NCBI RefSeq assembly: GCF_000429025.1
Contig: NZ_KE386834.1
Coordinates: 584,891-648,890, forward strand
Reading direction: 5' to 3'
Length of the DNA stretch: 64,000 nt
Source: Actinospineispora spinosispora DSM 44797
GTDB taxonomy: Bacteria > Actinomycetota > Actinomycetes > Mycobacteriales > Pseudonocardiaceae
Each line of letters begins with the position of its first letter. The first letter of the stretch is position 1. The translations under genes and the position numbers were made by a program. Below the pieces are notes generated by a model. The model saw only the letters and a program-made list of their open reading frames with translations. It had not been told where the DNA came from and made no database searches. This document shows positions 1-7,830 of this stretch, piece by piece.

Positions 1-89
1 CGCCCGGAGTGCGGGACTTCCTCCTGGACCCGAAGGTGCGCAACCTGCTCGTCCCCAGTCCCACGACCCAGAATGAGGCGATGTCGTGA
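1..89 (+). CDS. C-terminal end of an unidentified protein (partial)
   Basis: An open frame enters from the left edge and ends at TGA 87-89. The visible tail is about 28 residues (PGVRDFLLDPKVRNLLVP followed by a short polar end). It is too short to name a family. Its stop overlaps the GTG start of the next gene (GTGA at 86-89), so the two are probably translationally coupled in one operon. The reading is supported only by the overlap and by ordinary high-GC codon use. Confidence 0.5.
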   Translation, partial: PGVRDFLLDPKVRNLLVPSPTTQNEAMS

Positions 90-904
90 CGCGGCCCGTC
101 CAGCTTCGAACGAGCGACGGATACGAACTACACGGTGTCTCGCTGCCCGGCCCTGGCGACGGTGCGCCGACCGCGCTGCTGCTGCACTCGGCGAACCAGA
201 CCCACCGGGCCATGCTGCCGCTGGCCGAGTCCCTGCGGGACGTGGCCGAGGTGATCGTGCCGGACCTGCGCGGTTTCGGCGCCTCGCGGTGCCCCGATCC
301 TGCCAGTCACAGCTGGGAGCGGCTGGCGCTCGACACACTGGACTGGACCCGGACGCGACCGGGCCCGGTGGTGCTCGTCGGGTTCGCGCTCGGGGCCGCC
401 GTGGCGGTTCGGGCGGCCGAGCTGTCCGACTCGTCCCTCTCGGGGCTCGCGGTTCTCGCCCCGCACCACCAGCCGGGCGAACCCGTACCTGACCGGGCCG
501 TCGAGGCGAACCGCGCGCTCGCCGACCGGATCGAGAGCTCCGGCGTCTCGACGGTCCTCGATCCGTGGCTGTCGTCGTTGCCGGCGGAACTCGCGTCGTC
601 GCTGCGTCGGGACATCGGGCTGACCGATCCGGCCAGCCTCGTGGCGTCGTTCCGAGGGCTGAACTCGGTGAACCCGGTCGAGGACGCCGACCTGGTGGTC
701 CGTGCGGGCCGTCGGGTCCCCCGAGTCCTGGTCGTGCCGGGGGACGACTCGTCCCATCCCGCCTCTGTCGGTGCCCGGTACGTCGAGTTGCTGGCGGGTA
801 GTGCTGATCTTCGGGTGTCCTCGGCGTTGGCTGGTTCTGCTCAGCCTTCGGCCCAGTTGTGGGCTTCTCTTGTCGCTGAGTCGGTTCGACGGTTGTTCCG
901 GTGA
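86..904 (+). CDS. Alpha/beta-hydrolase-fold protein lacking the nucleophile serine
   Basis: The 272-aa protein has the layout of an alpha/beta hydrolase: a strand and oxyanion-type segment near residues 28-38 (TALLLHSANQTH), a DLRGFGAS loop at about 60-67, and a nucleophile elbow at 95-105. The elbow reads G99-F-A101-L-G103, so the usual serine of GxSxG is alanine. The acid region PGDDSSHP is present near residue 213, but no histidine lies where the catalytic His is expected near the C terminus. Known family logic makes it probably non-hydrolytic, with a binding or scaffold role; a different chemistry cannot be excluded. GTG was chosen as start because it overlaps the upstream stop by 4 nt. 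Its substrate cannot be inferred. Confidence 0.75.
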   Translation: MTRPVQLRTSDGYELHGVSLPGPGDGAPTALLLHSANQTHRAMLPLAESLRDVAEVIVPDLRGFGASRCPDPASHSWERLALDTLDWTRTRPGPVVLVGFALGAAVAVRAAELSDSSLSGLAVLAPHHQPGEPVPDRAVEANRALADRIESSGVSTVLDPWLSSLPAELASSLRRDIGLTDPASLVASFRGLNSVNPVEDADLVVRAGRRVPRVLVVPGDDSSHPASVGARYVELLAGSADLRVSSALAGSAQPSAQLWASLVAESVRRLFR

Positions 905-1060
905 GTGTGTGGGGCATTTTTTACTACTTGGGTTGCCGATGAAGTCTCTTCTGGTCGTGTTGTGTGGGTGGTCGGCGGGGGTCTGAGCGCTTCGTTCCGG
1001 TCGTGACCGTTTGCCGCTGGTTGGGGTTTGTTGGCTGGTTGACCTGCTGATTTCCTGTTT

Positions 1061-2770
1061 TTGTCGGTGTTCGAACGTATGATCGATGACATGCAGGGTG
1101 GGGTGTCGGTCGGTTCCTGGCTCGCGGGTATGCCCGCTGGGCCAGTCCTCGGTGCTGTCCTGTCTGCCCTGGACATGAACGCGGTGTCCGATGACTTCGT
1201 GGTCGATGTGTTGCAGGCGTGTGGCCGTCAGCGCGCGCATGTGGAAGGGCTGTACGCGGCTGCGGTCACCACGGTGGTGCAACGTGGTTCGGTTGTGGGG
1301 TCGGAGCAGTACGCCTCTGATGAGGTGCGGGCCGCGTTGACGTTGTCGCGGAACCGGGCGCGGACCGAATGCGACTTCGCCCAGCTCCTGTGCCTGGAGT
1401 TGCCGGCGGTGCATGCGGCGATGGTGGCGGGGCTGATCGACCGGGATCGGGCGATGGTGTTCACCCACTATCTGGCGGGTTTGCCCGACGACCTGATCGC
1501 CGCGGTGATCGCGCGGGTGTTGCCGGTGGCGCCGGGGTTGACCACTGGGCAGTTGCGGGCCCGAATCCTGAAGCTGATCATCACGGTGGAGCCGGAGCGG
1601 GCCGAGGACCAGTACGAACAAGCGCTGGCTGATCGGATGGTGGTGGGCTACCTGGATTCAGCGGGTACCGCGACCATCACCGCCACCGGCCTACCACCGG
1701 ATGAAGCCGCGGCGGCGACCGAGCGGATCGCCAAGCTGGCGCTGGCCGCGAAACGCGCGGGGCATCGAGGCCGGATCGACCAGCTGCGCGCCGACATCTT
1801 CTTGCGGCTGTTGGACGGGCGGTTCCATCACCTGACCCATGCTCAGATGATCGCCGCGCTGCTGGCCGAAACCTCACCGCATAGTCCGGCCGCCGAGTTG
1901 GTCGACGCGGAGTTGGTCGATACCGAGCCGGCCGACGCCGAGCCGGTCGATACCGAGCCGGTCGACGCGGAGTTGGTCGACGCCGAGTCGGTCGATGTTG
2001 AGTCGGGCGACGCTGAATCCGGCGGTGAGGAGTCGGCCGAGGCTGTTGCTGAGGTGGTGGGGCGGGTGTCGGGGATCGAGGTACGGGCCCGGCTCGACAC
2101 CCTTGCCGGGCTCAACAACCTCCCCGGTGAACTCCCCGGCTGGGGCCCGATCCTCGGGTCGGTCGCCCGACGCGCCGCCGCCCGCCAACACAGCGGTCAG
2201 TGGCGGTGGGTGGTCACCGACGCCGACGGCTACCTCATGGCCGAGGGCATCACCCGGCGCCGACCCACCACCAGCCCACCCGGCTACCGCGCCGAGGGCG
2301 GGATCGTCGAGTTGGCGATCCCCGTCACCGCGCTGGCCAAACTGGCCAAGGACCCGCCCCGAGCCTGGGTGAAGGTCATCACCGACATCGCTGCCCAGTA
2401 TCAGCTGACCCGCGAGCGGAACCCCGCCGAGAGACTCGACACCCAGCCGGGGCGGCGACATCCGACCAGCGCACTGCGGCGGTACACCCAAATCCGGGAC
2501 CGCACCTGCACCGCACCAGGCTGTCGCCGATCAGCGGTCCAGTCCGAACTCGACCACACCTACGACATCCAGCACGGCGGGCCCACCACCAGCACCAACC
2601 TCGCACCGGCCTGCGCACACGACCACGCACTCAAACACCGAGGAGGCTGGACAGTCACCCAACCCCGCCCCGGCTACTTCCGCTGGAAGAGCCCACTCGG
2701 CCGCACCTACCCCACCCGAGGAGAACCCATCACCGACTCCGAAACCGACGAAGACCCGGCGCCCTTCTAG
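1061..2770 (+). CDS. DUF222 / 13E12-repeat HNH endonuclease-like protein
   Basis: The product is up to 569 aa. The N-terminal half is the helical DUF222 (13E12) region common in actinobacteria. The C terminus carries an HNH-type zinc/nuclease motif near residues 480-540: CTAPGC, then ELDHTYDIQHGGPT, then NLAPACAHDHALKH. Family members are multicopy and generally have no proven role; nuclease activity is inference from the motif. Between the two domains (about residues 279-318) is a low-complexity acidic stretch made of 5-residue units of the VDxE type, encoded by a 15-bp tandem repeat. The start is uncertain: TTG 1061, GTG 1067 and ATG 1079 are in frame. GTG 1067, giving MFERMIDDM, resembles other family N termini. 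Confidence 0.85.
   Translation: MSVFERMIDDMQGGVSVGSWLAGMPAGPVLGAVLSALDMNAVSDDFVVDVLQACGRQRAHVEGLYAAAVTTVVQRGSVVGSEQYASDEVRAALTLSRNRARTECDFAQLLCLELPAVHAAMVAGLIDRDRAMVFTHYLAGLPDDLIAAVIARVLPVAPGLTTGQLRARILKLIITVEPERAEDQYEQALADRMVVGYLDSAGTATITATGLPPDEAAAATERIAKLALAAKRAGHRGRIDQLRADIFLRLLDGRFHHLTHAQMIAALLAETSPHSPAAELVDAELVDTEPADAEPVDTEPVDAELVDAESVDVESGDAESGGEESAEAVAEVVGRVSGIEVRARLDTLAGLNNLPGELPGWGPILGSVARRAAARQHSGQWRWVVTDADGYLMAEGITRRRPTTSPPGYRAEGGIVELAIPVTALAKLAKDPPRAWVKVITDIAAQYQLTRERNPAERLDTQPGRRHPTSALRRYTQIRDRTCTAPGCRRSAVQSELDHTYDIQHGGPTTSTNLAPACAHDHALKHRGGWTVTQPRPGYFRWKSPLGRTYPTRGEPITDSETDEDPAPF
1895..2014 (+). repeat. In-frame 15-bp tandem repeat encoding an acidic linker
   Basis: Eight 15-bp units begin with GAG at 1895, 1910, 1925 and so on to 2000, with a partial ninth at 2015. 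Each encodes E-(L/P/S)-(V/A/G)-D-x. The copies differ from each other at several bases but keep the frame and the acidic character. The repeat lies between the DUF222 and HNH domains and probably forms a flexible, negatively charged linker whose length may vary between strains. Confidence 0.8.
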
Positions 2771-2811
2771 CCGTGTCGTCCGCGGCCCGCCCACGGGCGT
2801 GCCGCGCCGCC

Positions 2812-2936
2812 GTGCCGGGCGGTGCCGTGCCGGGCGGTGCTGTGCCGGGCGGTGCTGTGCCGGGCGGTGCTGTGCCGGGCGGTGCTGTGCCGGGCGGTGC
2901 TGTGCCGGGCGGTGCTGTGCCGTGCCGGGCGGTGCC
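2812..2936. repeat. Intergenic 15-bp minisatellite (VNTR-like)
   Basis: Seven consecutive units of GTGCCGGGCGGTGC(T/C) occupy 2812-2916, and degenerate copies continue to about 3000. The array fills most of the 335-bp gap between the HNH gene (+) and the carrier-protein gene (-), which are convergent. I see no gene in 2771-3105. Open frames crossing it translate only to Val-Pro-Gly-Gly-Ala or similar repeats and are products of the repeat. G-rich strand asymmetry could form secondary structure and may help separate the two transcription units. Confidence 0.85.
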
Positions 2937-3105
2937 GTGCCGGGCTGTGCCGGGCTGTGCCGTGCCAGGCTGTGCCGTGCCAGGCGGTGCTCTGCCGGAT
3001 CGGGCCGGGCCGGGCCCTGCCTTGCCTTGCCTTGCCGAGCGGTTCGCGGCATGGTCCAGCCGGCACACCGCCAGTGGTGCTGGCTGCACCGTCAGGACGT
3101 CACGT

Positions 3106-3336
3106 CTAGCTCAGGCGCTCGGCCCAGGCGGCGAGGGTGGGGCCTTCGGCGAGTTCGATGAACGAGACCTCAGCTCCCTGGCCGCGGAACTGCTCGACCA
3201 GGCTCATCAGGCGGATCGAGTCCAGGCCGCGCTCCAGCAGGTCGTCGTGGTCGCCGATGGTCGCGGCCGGTTCGCCCAGCAGCTCGGCTACCTGGGTGCG
3301 GATCGACTCGGTGGTGATCGGACTGCTGGGGGGCAT
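3106..3336 (-). CDS. Stand-alone aryl carrier protein (DHB-ArCP)
   Basis: A 76-aa acyl/aryl carrier protein with the phosphopantetheine attachment motif GLDSIRLMSL; the serine of LDS, near residue 40, is the site. It would carry 2,3-dihydroxybenzoate delivered by the DHB-AMP ligase (25413-27080) and offer it to the first condensation domain of the NRPS. In EntB/DhbB this domain is usually fused to isochorismatase. Here the isochorismatase (24732-25400) has no such domain, so this protein fills the gap from the far end of the cluster. It is transcribed divergently from the siderophore-interacting protein, with an IdeR-like box between them, so iron repression is expected. The start is ATG at 3334-3336. 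Confidence 0.9.
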   Translation of the reverse strand: MPPSSPITTESIRTQVAELLGEPAATIGDHDDLLERGLDSIRLMSLVEQFRGQGAEVSFIELAEGPTLAAWAERLS

Positions 3337-3369
3337 CGATGTCCTCGTTCGGGTGATGGCAGGTACGAT

Positions 3370-3388
3370 TCAGCTTAGGCTTTCCTAA
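3370..3388. promoter_or_regulatory. IdeR/DmdR-type iron box 1
   Basis: TCAGCTTAGGCTTTCCTAA matches the actinobacterial IdeR/DmdR1 consensus TTAGGTTAGGCTAACCTAA at 15 of 19 positions (counted by eye). It lies between the divergent ArCP and siderophore-interacting-protein genes, 30 nt before the GTG at 3418. It probably represses both when iron is sufficient. Confidence 0.75.
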
Positions 3389-3417
3389 GTAATCACGTCC
3401 GGTGGTGGAGTGCAAGC

Positions 3418-4269
3418 GTGAGGAGTCCAGTGACCGGTGACGATGCTCATCTGGCCGAAATCGCCCAGGTCAAGGCAGGCTCGAGCTACGCGAAGGTGCC
3501 TTATCCGGTAGGGCTGTGCGAGCTCGAGGTGCTGGAAACGCGCATGATCGGCTCCGGGTTGATGCGTCTCACCCTGGGGGGTGAGGGTGCGGAGGGCTTC
3601 CAGAGTCACGTGCCGGAGGAGCACATCCGGTTGATCTTCCCGGACGAGAACGGTGAGCTGCGTCTTCCGGAGAAGGTGGACCTGACGCTGCGCTGGCCGC
3701 GCCCGCTGCCGGTGTCGCGCGAGTACACCGTCCGCGACCACGACCCGGTCGGCAACCGGCTCGACCTGGACATCGCGCTGCACCCGGGCGGAGTGGCCTC
3801 GGACTGGGTTCAGGAAGTGAAGCCGGGCGACCGGATCCATGTCGCGGGCCCGCCGGGCGGTGTGGTGGTGTCCGACAGCTATCGGCGTTACCTGTTCGGT
3901 GGTGACATCAGTGCGCTGCCGCAGATCGCGCGGTGGCTGGAGATGCTGCCGGGCAACGCGGTCGGGTGGGCGTTCATCGAGGTCGCCGACGAGTCCGAGG
4001 AGATCGACGTGACCGGGCCGCCGGGGGTCGAGGTGCGCTGGGTGCACCGGGACGGTGTGCCGATCGGCCAGGGAGATGCGCTGGAACGCGCGATCCGGGG
4101 CGTCGAGATACCCGAGGGAGAGCGGATCTTCGTGTGGATCGCGGCGGAGGCCGGTGTGCTCAAGCCGCTGCGGCGCTGGGCCCGTGACGAGCTGGGCCTC
4201 GACCAGAAGGACGTCCGCATCACCGGCTACTGGAAGCGTGGTGTGGCCGACTTCGACGACGAGGACTGA
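3418..4269 (+). CDS. Siderophore-interacting protein, FAD-dependent ferric-siderophore reductase (SIP/ViuB family)
   Basis: 283 aa, the normal length for the family. The N-terminal beta-barrel carries the flavin-binding segment SREYTVRD (residues about 100-107). The C-terminal domain supplies the NAD(P)H site and ends in the typical ITGYWKRG. These cytosolic enzymes reduce ferric siderophores to release Fe(II). It is the first gene of a two-gene unit with the lipoprotein that follows directly (TGA 4267-4269, ATG 4270). GTG 3418 gives the usual family N terminus; the IdeR-like box just upstream suggests iron repression. Confidence 0.93.
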   Translation: MRSPVTGDDAHLAEIAQVKAGSSYAKVPYPVGLCELEVLETRMIGSGLMRLTLGGEGAEGFQSHVPEEHIRLIFPDENGELRLPEKVDLTLRWPRPLPVSREYTVRDHDPVGNRLDLDIALHPGGVASDWVQEVKPGDRIHVAGPPGGVVVSDSYRRYLFGGDISALPQIARWLEMLPGNAVGWAFIEVADESEEIDVTGPPGVEVRWVHRDGVPIGQGDALERAIRGVEIPEGERIFVWIAAEAGVLKPLRRWARDELGLDQKDVRITGYWKRGVADFDDED

Positions 4270-5244
4270 ATGAGCCGGCTTCGATGGGCGGCGGGCGCGG
4301 TGGTGCTCCTGGCGCTGTCGGGATGCGCCGCGTCACCCGACGCGGGACCCGGGGCGAGCGCGACCAGGGAGATCGTCACGGCGCACGGGACCGTTCGTGT
4401 TCCGGCGCAGCCGAAGCGGATCGTGGTGCTCAGCGGGGGCCTCGCGGGCAACCTGTACGAGCTCGGGGCGCCGATCGCCGCGACCGACACCCGGGTGCTC
4501 GGCGTGACCACGGACGGCTTCGGGTTCCCTCCCGCCTGGTCGGACCAGGCCAGGGCGCAGGGCAGTGTCGCGCTGCCGAACGGTGACGATCTGAACATCG
4601 AGGCGGTCGCCGCGGCGCGTCCCGACCTGATCATCGGTGGCGGCCAGGGGCTGACCGGGTTCCAGGCCGAGAGCAGCTACGACAACCTCGCCAAGATCGC
4701 CCCGACGGTCCTGGTGCCGCGCACGGTGGACACCTGGCAGGAGGAGCTGCGGCAGGTCGCCGACGCGGTCGGGCGCTCCGATCGGGTCCCGGGGATGCTG
4801 CGGGCCTACGAGGACAAGGTCGCCCAGGTCCGCGCGGCGATCGCCGTCCCGCCGGGGTCGGTCGTCGTGCTGCTGTCGATCGCGGGCGGCGAGCCCTACC
4901 TCGTCCCCTCGGAGGCGGCGCTACCGGAGCTGCTGCGCCAGCTGGGCTTCACTCCGGACGACGTGGCCACCAAGGCGGGCAACCCCCGCAGGGTCGGGAC
5001 CGGCGACTCGTTCCGGGTCAGCCGTGAGCTGCTGTCGCAGAGCGCCGACGCGCCGACGGCGTTCTTCATCCAGCTCACCGGCCCGCCGTTTGCGCAGGTC
5101 GCCGCCGACCCTCGGTTCGCGCGGCTGCCCGCGTTCCGGTCCGGTCAGGTCCACGAGCTGCCGCAGGTGAGCTTCCGTCCCGATCACGCGGCGGTCATGC
5201 GAACCCTCGACCTCATCGAGGAGCAGTTCCGCCGACCGAGCTGA
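4270..5244 (+). CDS. Iron-siderophore ABC transporter substrate-binding lipoprotein 1
   Basis: 324 aa with a lipoprotein signal peptide and lipobox LSGC (Cys19). The mature part is a class III (FecB/FhuD-like) binding protein: KRIVVLSGG at the start of the first lobe, AAARPDLIIGGGQ in the centre, and VGTGDSFRVS and LPAFRSGQVHELP in the second lobe. It would bind the ferric siderophore outside the membrane. It is strongly similar along its length to the protein at 21213-22136, so the two are paralogues. No FecCD-type permease or ATPase is encoded in the window, so the import partner must be elsewhere. Confidence 0.9.
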   Translation: MSRLRWAAGAVVLLALSGCAASPDAGPGASATREIVTAHGTVRVPAQPKRIVVLSGGLAGNLYELGAPIAATDTRVLGVTTDGFGFPPAWSDQARAQGSVALPNGDDLNIEAVAAARPDLIIGGGQGLTGFQAESSYDNLAKIAPTVLVPRTVDTWQEELRQVADAVGRSDRVPGMLRAYEDKVAQVRAAIAVPPGSVVVLLSIAGGEPYLVPSEAALPELLRQLGFTPDDVATKAGNPRRVGTGDSFRVSRELLSQSADAPTAFFIQLTGPPFAQVAADPRFARLPAFRSGQVHELPQVSFRPDHAAVMRTLDLIEEQFRRPS

Positions 5245-5270
5245 TCCGCCCGAGATGCTCTATCTTGGAT

Positions 5271-5302
5271 ATTCTCATCTGATTACCTGATCAGATGAGA
5301 AT
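5271..5302. promoter_or_regulatory. Perfect 13-bp inverted repeat ahead of the MacB-like permease pair
   Basis: ATTCTCATCTGAT (5271-5283) and its exact reverse complement (5290-5302) are separated by 6 nt. The right arm ends just before the AAAGGGGG ribosome-binding site (5304-5311) of the gene at 5317. It is AT-rich compared with the surroundings. No T-run follows it, so an operator for an unknown regulator is more likely than a terminator; a leader hairpin affecting translation is also possible. Confidence 0.6.
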
Positions 5303-5316
5303 TAAAGGGGGCTTCG

Positions 5317-6525
5317 GTGGGCATCGGGCAGGCCCTCGTCCTCGCGGCGGGGAGCATGCGCACCGGTCGGTTGCGCTGCATCCTCACCACAGCCGGCATC
5401 GTGATCGGCGTCGCTTCGGTCATCGTCCTGGTCGGCCTCGGCAACGGTGTGCAGACCCGGTTCCACGACTCGTTCGGCGGGCTGAGCAACTCGATCACCG
5501 TCTACAAGTCGGGCACGACGGACCCCGTTCACCAGGTCGAGAGCCTGCGTGAGTCCGACGTCCACGCGTTGCGCAGGGACGGAGGCCCGGCCATCGCCGC
5601 GGTGACGCCGCTGCGCAGTGGTTCGGCGATGGTGCGCTACGACTCGAAGGTCGTGCGGGTCAGCGCGGCGGGCACCACGCCCGACTACATGACGTTCCGG
5701 GACAAGACACTGCAGGTCGGCCGCGTGTTCACCGAGGCGGAGAACGCGAGCAAGGCCAGGGTCGTCGTGCTCGGCGCGATGGCGGTCAAGTACCTGTTCG
5801 CCGACGACGCCCAGGCGGCCATCGGGGCGCGGGTGCAGATCGGCAGGCTCAGGTACGAGGTGGTCGGGACCCTTGTGTCGACCGGCGACAGCGCCGACAA
5901 CATCGCGCTCGTCCCGCTCAGCTCCGCGCGGTCGCTGTTCGCCGGGGCGGACACGCTCAGCAGTATCGGCATCGAGGCGGCCGGCGTCGAGCAGGTGCCC
6001 GGCGCGATGCAACGAGTCACCGCGATCCTGGACGGCGAGCACGGCATCACGATGCCCGGCGCGCGCGACTACCAGGCGTCCGCACTGGCGAACCAGGTCG
6101 AGAGCGTCCGAGGGTTCATCCGGGTGTTCACGCTGTTCACGCTGGTGATCGCGGGTATCGCGCTGTTCGTCGGCGCGCTCGGCCTGGCCAACATCATGCT
6201 GGTGACGGTCACCGAACGCACCGCCGAGATCGGCATCCGCAAAGCGGTCGGAGCCCGGCGCAGCGCGATCTTGACACAGTTCCTGATCGAGGCGGTCGTG
6301 CTCGCCGGCCTGGGCGGTCTGCTCGGAGTGGGGGTTGGCATCGGGCTGACCCTGCTCGGCGCGGACCTGGTGCCGCGCCACATCCCTGAGCTGGGTGTGC
6401 CGGAGGTGTCGCTGCCCGCCGTGCTGCTCGCCTTCGGGGTCAGCCTCGTGATCGGCCTCGCCTCCGGCGGATACCCGGCACTGCGCGCGGCGCGGATGCA
6501 TCCGATGGACGCGCTGAGGCATTGA
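5317..6525 (+). CDS. MacB/FtsX-family ABC transporter permease 1
   Basis: 402 aa. A first membrane segment lies at about residues 25-48 (LTTAGIVIGVASVIVLVGLG), then an extracytoplasmic MacB_PCD domain, then three membrane segments in the last 140 residues (TLVIAGIALFVGALGLANIMLV; LAGLGGLLGVGVGIGLTLLG; LLAFGVSLVIGLASGGYPAL). The sequence TERTAEIGIRKAVGAR is the signature cytoplasmic loop of FtsX-type permeases. MacB-type systems act mechanically on periplasmic or envelope substrates and are used in efflux. Neither this protein nor its neighbour has an ATPase domain and no ATPase gene is next to them. Position suggests export or handling of the siderophore. GTG 5317 follows a good purine-rich RBS. 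Confidence 0.88.
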   Translation: MGIGQALVLAAGSMRTGRLRCILTTAGIVIGVASVIVLVGLGNGVQTRFHDSFGGLSNSITVYKSGTTDPVHQVESLRESDVHALRRDGGPAIAAVTPLRSGSAMVRYDSKVVRVSAAGTTPDYMTFRDKTLQVGRVFTEAENASKARVVVLGAMAVKYLFADDAQAAIGARVQIGRLRYEVVGTLVSTGDSADNIALVPLSSARSLFAGADTLSSIGIEAAGVEQVPGAMQRVTAILDGEHGITMPGARDYQASALANQVESVRGFIRVFTLFTLVIAGIALFVGALGLANIMLVTVTERTAEIGIRKAVGARRSAILTQFLIEAVVLAGLGGLLGVGVGIGLTLLGADLVPRHIPELGVPEVSLPAVLLAFGVSLVIGLASGGYPALRAARMHPMDALRH

Positions 6526-6528
6526 CGG

Positions 6529-6594
6529 ATGAACAGCAGGGACGGATGAACAGCAGGGACGGATGAACAGCAGGGACGGATGAACAGCAGGGAC
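6529..6594 (+). repeat. 17-bp tandem repeat carrying four successive ATG starts
   Basis: The unit ATGAACAGCAGGGACGG is repeated at 6529, 6546 and 6563 and begins a fourth, slightly changed copy at 6580. Because 17 is not a multiple of 3, each ATG opens a six-codon frame (MNSRDG) whose TGA overlaps the next ATG as ATGA. Only the ATG at 6580 opens a long frame, the second permease. The array looks like slipped-strand duplication of a start region, with RBS-like AGCAGGGA in every unit. It may form a stop/start ladder that modulates translation. Confidence 0.85.
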
Positions 6595-7791
6595 GCGTGC
6601 CTACTGGCGCTGCGCAGCATGCGGGTGGCGCGGCTGCGCACCACGTTGACGACCATCGGGATCGCGGTCGGTGTCGCGGCGGTCATCGTGCTCGCCGGCC
6701 TCGGCGACGGGTTGAAGACCCGGTTCACCGAGTCGCTCGGCTCGTACAGCACGTCGATCTTCCTCAGCCAGTCCTTCGGCAGCCAGGTGCCCGGTGGTGC
6801 GTTGCGGGTGCTGCGCGACGGTGACGCGGCAGCGCTGGCCGACCCGTCCCTCGCGCCGCACATCCGGGGTGTCACGCCGATCTTCAGTGGCTCGGGGGTG
6901 GTGCGCTACAACCGTGGCGTCTACAACGCGCAGCTCGCGGCGTCCACCACCGACTATCTCGACGTCTACAACCGGCGACTGGCGGCGGGCTCGATGTTCA
7001 CCGAGGCTCAGAACGTCGGTGGCGCCCGTGTCGTGCTGCTCGGTCCAGGGATCGTCGACGCGTTGTTCCACGGCGACCCGAAGGCCGCGCTCGGATCGAG
7101 TGTCCAGATCGGTCGGCTCGCGTTCACCGTCATCGGCGTGGTGGCGCCGTCCGGGGAATCCGAGGACCTGGCGGTCGTGCCGCTGGCGGCCGCGCGAATC
7201 CTGTTCGGCCGGGGCGACGTGCTGTCCCAGGTCGCGCTGAGGGCGACCAGTGTCGAGGACGTGCCCCGGACCATCGACGAGATCAACGCGGTCATGGACG
7301 AGCGGCACAACATTCGCAATCCCGGCCTGCGTGACTTCGCGGTCAGCGCGACCCTCACCCAGGTGCGCCGGACGAACGACTTCCTCGACTCGCTCACCCT
7401 GTTCGCGCTGTCCGTCGCCGGTATCGCGCTGCTGGTCGGTGGGCTCGGCGTCGCCAACATCATGCTCGTCACGGTCACCGAACGGACCCGCGAGATCGGC
7501 ATCCGCAAGGCCATCGGCGCTCGCCGCACGGCGATCGGACAGCAGTTCCTGATCGAGGCGACCACCCTGTCCGGCGTCGGTGGCCTGCTGGGTGTGGCCC
7601 TGGGCATCGCGCTGACCCTGGCCGGCGCGCGTCTGCTCCCTGAGATCGCCCCGACCTATGGAACCCCCACGCCGTCTCCGTTCGCCATCGCGACGGCGTT
7701 CGGCGTAAGCCTGCTGGTGGGCGTCCTCGCGGGCGGTTACCCCGCACTGCGAGCGGCCCGCCTACGTCCGGTCGAGGCGTTGCGCCACTGA
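6580..7791 (+). CDS. MacB/FtsX-family ABC transporter permease 2
   Basis: 403 aa and clearly paralogous to the upstream permease over its full length: same N-terminal membrane segment (TTIGIAVGVAAVIVLAGLGDGLKTRF), same loop TERTREIGIRKAIGARRTAIGQQFLIEA, same C-terminal SLLVGVLAGGYPALRAARLRPVEALRH. The pair probably forms a heterodimer that needs an ATPase supplied from elsewhere. ATG 6580 is the last of four tandem ATGs in the 17-bp repeat; the earlier ones run into stops after six codons. It ends before the IdeR-like box of the NRPS operon. Confidence 0.88.
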   Translation: MNSRDACLLALRSMRVARLRTTLTTIGIAVGVAAVIVLAGLGDGLKTRFTESLGSYSTSIFLSQSFGSQVPGGALRVLRDGDAAALADPSLAPHIRGVTPIFSGSGVVRYNRGVYNAQLAASTTDYLDVYNRRLAAGSMFTEAQNVGGARVVLLGPGIVDALFHGDPKAALGSSVQIGRLAFTVIGVVAPSGESEDLAVVPLAAARILFGRGDVLSQVALRATSVEDVPRTIDEINAVMDERHNIRNPGLRDFAVSATLTQVRRTNDFLDSLTLFALSVAGIALLVGGLGVANIMLVTVTERTREIGIRKAIGARRTAIGQQFLIEATTLSGVGGLLGVALGIALTLAGARLLPEIAPTYGTPTPSPFAIATAFGVSLLVGVLAGGYPALRAARLRPVEALRH

Positions 7792-7830
7792 GGTGCCGGG
7801 TGTTCACACCCACAGCTGAGAACGTCTAAG

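Noticed and set aside
128..1621. 497-aa minus-strand frame
   Set aside because: It lies over two plus-strand genes, is His/Arg/Gln-rich and shows no family motif.
2812..2936. A CRISPR-like array
   Set aside because: Units are directly adjacent with no spacers and no cas genes are present.
2771..3105. Open frames across the 15-bp array giving Val-Pro-Gly-Gly-Ala or similar repeat proteins
   Set aside because: All frames on both strands stay open because of the repeat. There is no RBS or non-repeat protein core.
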